Positions 30,382-30,805 of a stretch of 30,805 bases of DNA are shown here, piece after piece. A model generated the notes under the pieces. That model ran no database searches, was not told the origin of the DNA, and saw only the letters and a list, made by a program, of their open reading frames with translations. The stretch lies in assembly GCA_039111635.1 (NCBI GenBank), contig JBCAQO010000091.1, forward strand, positions 1-30,805, written 5' to 3'. The translations under genes and the position numbers were made by a program. Source of the stretch: Heterobasidion occidentale. Its lineage: Eukaryota > Basidiomycota > Agaricomycetes > Russulales > Bondarzewiaceae. How positions within the stretch are numbered: the first letter of the stretch is position 1; the number at the start of each line of letters is the position of its first letter.

Positions 30382-30805
30382 GCGCGATCAAGTCTGGACG
30401 AACATTGTCACTCTCGCATGTGTTGGCCGTGAACGTCAGTCTGGCAAGGATTGTCGGCACCGGCAACTCCATGTTAATTATAAAGGTAGGCTTTTTGCTG
30501 ACAATTCGGCTTTCTTATTGACCTTTGCGAAGCCTTCTCCATGTAGGTTGATCTTATGTAAAACTCTTGCATGTATGGCTGTTGCGCGATCAAGTCTGGA
30601 CAAACATCGTCACTCTGCATGTGTTGGCCGTGAACGTCAGTCTGGCAAGGATTGTCGGCACCGGCAACTCCATCGTTAATTATAAAGGTAGGCTCTATTG
30701 CTGACAATTCGGCTTTCTTATTGACCTTTACGAAACCCTTCTCCCTGATGTAGGTTGATCTTATCTAAAATTCTTGCATGTGTTGCCGCGAAAATCAGTC
30801 TGACA
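30382..30805 (+). repeat. 202-bp tandem repeat running off the right edge
   Basis: A unit starting GCGCGATCAAGTCTGGAC at 30382 recurs at 30584 with about 90% identity over 200 bases, and the start of a more diverged third unit appears at about 30786. Each unit carries GTTAATTATAAAGGTAGGC and GACAATTCGGCTTTCTTA. Short frames through it repeat the same peptide and are not taken as a gene. Confidence 0.85.

Overview
The window looks like a repeat-rich accessory region of a mushroom-forming basidiomycete (Agaricomycetes) nuclear genome. Genes are cut by many introns of about 40-80 nt with GT...AG ends and CTGAC/CTNAC-like branch points. The recognisable proteins are of types typical of such fungi: a Plavaka-type transposase, an OTT_1508-like deaminase, a transposon-style Ulp1 (C48) protease, and a gene I recall as the DUF6698 family. 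No rRNA, intact tRNA, viral gene or toxin gene was seen.

Layout. 1-3.4 kb: a minus-strand Plavaka transposase, open through seven exons and running off the left edge, with its upstream region. 3.7-6.0 kb: a plus-strand deaminase-like gene. 6.3-9.2 kb: a minus-strand orphan gene (A) with several frame breaks. 9.4-12.5 kb: paired CGG-N6-CCG sites, a tRNA-like remnant, a GC-rich low-complexity tract and a decayed plus-strand gene. 12.5-20.8 kb: a compound repeat domain built from a 27-bp dyad core, with two inverted arms around two minus-strand orphan genes (B2 and B). 20.8-23.4 kb: weak candidate genes. 23.4-30.1 kb: orphan gene C facing away from the Ulp1 gene, a small zinc-ligand gene (D), and the DUF6698-like gene. 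30.4 kb to the edge: a 202-bp tandem repeat.

Three of these loci (transposase, gene A, Ulp1) share one upstream design. An exact 15-mer, CTTGCTCATTGCAGG, occurs twice in sense orientation, 42-46 bp apart, and a CGG-N6-CCG palindrome lies 135-180 bp further out. The DNA between the paired 15-mers is not alike from locus to locus, so the module is conserved on its own. It may be a transposon subterminal repeat or a shared promoter module.

A second theme is damage. Genes A, B, Ulp1 and DUF6698 are broken almost only by single-base indels, while the protein between breaks stays family-like. The transposase and the deaminase have no such breaks. The cause is either recent decay or local assembly indels.
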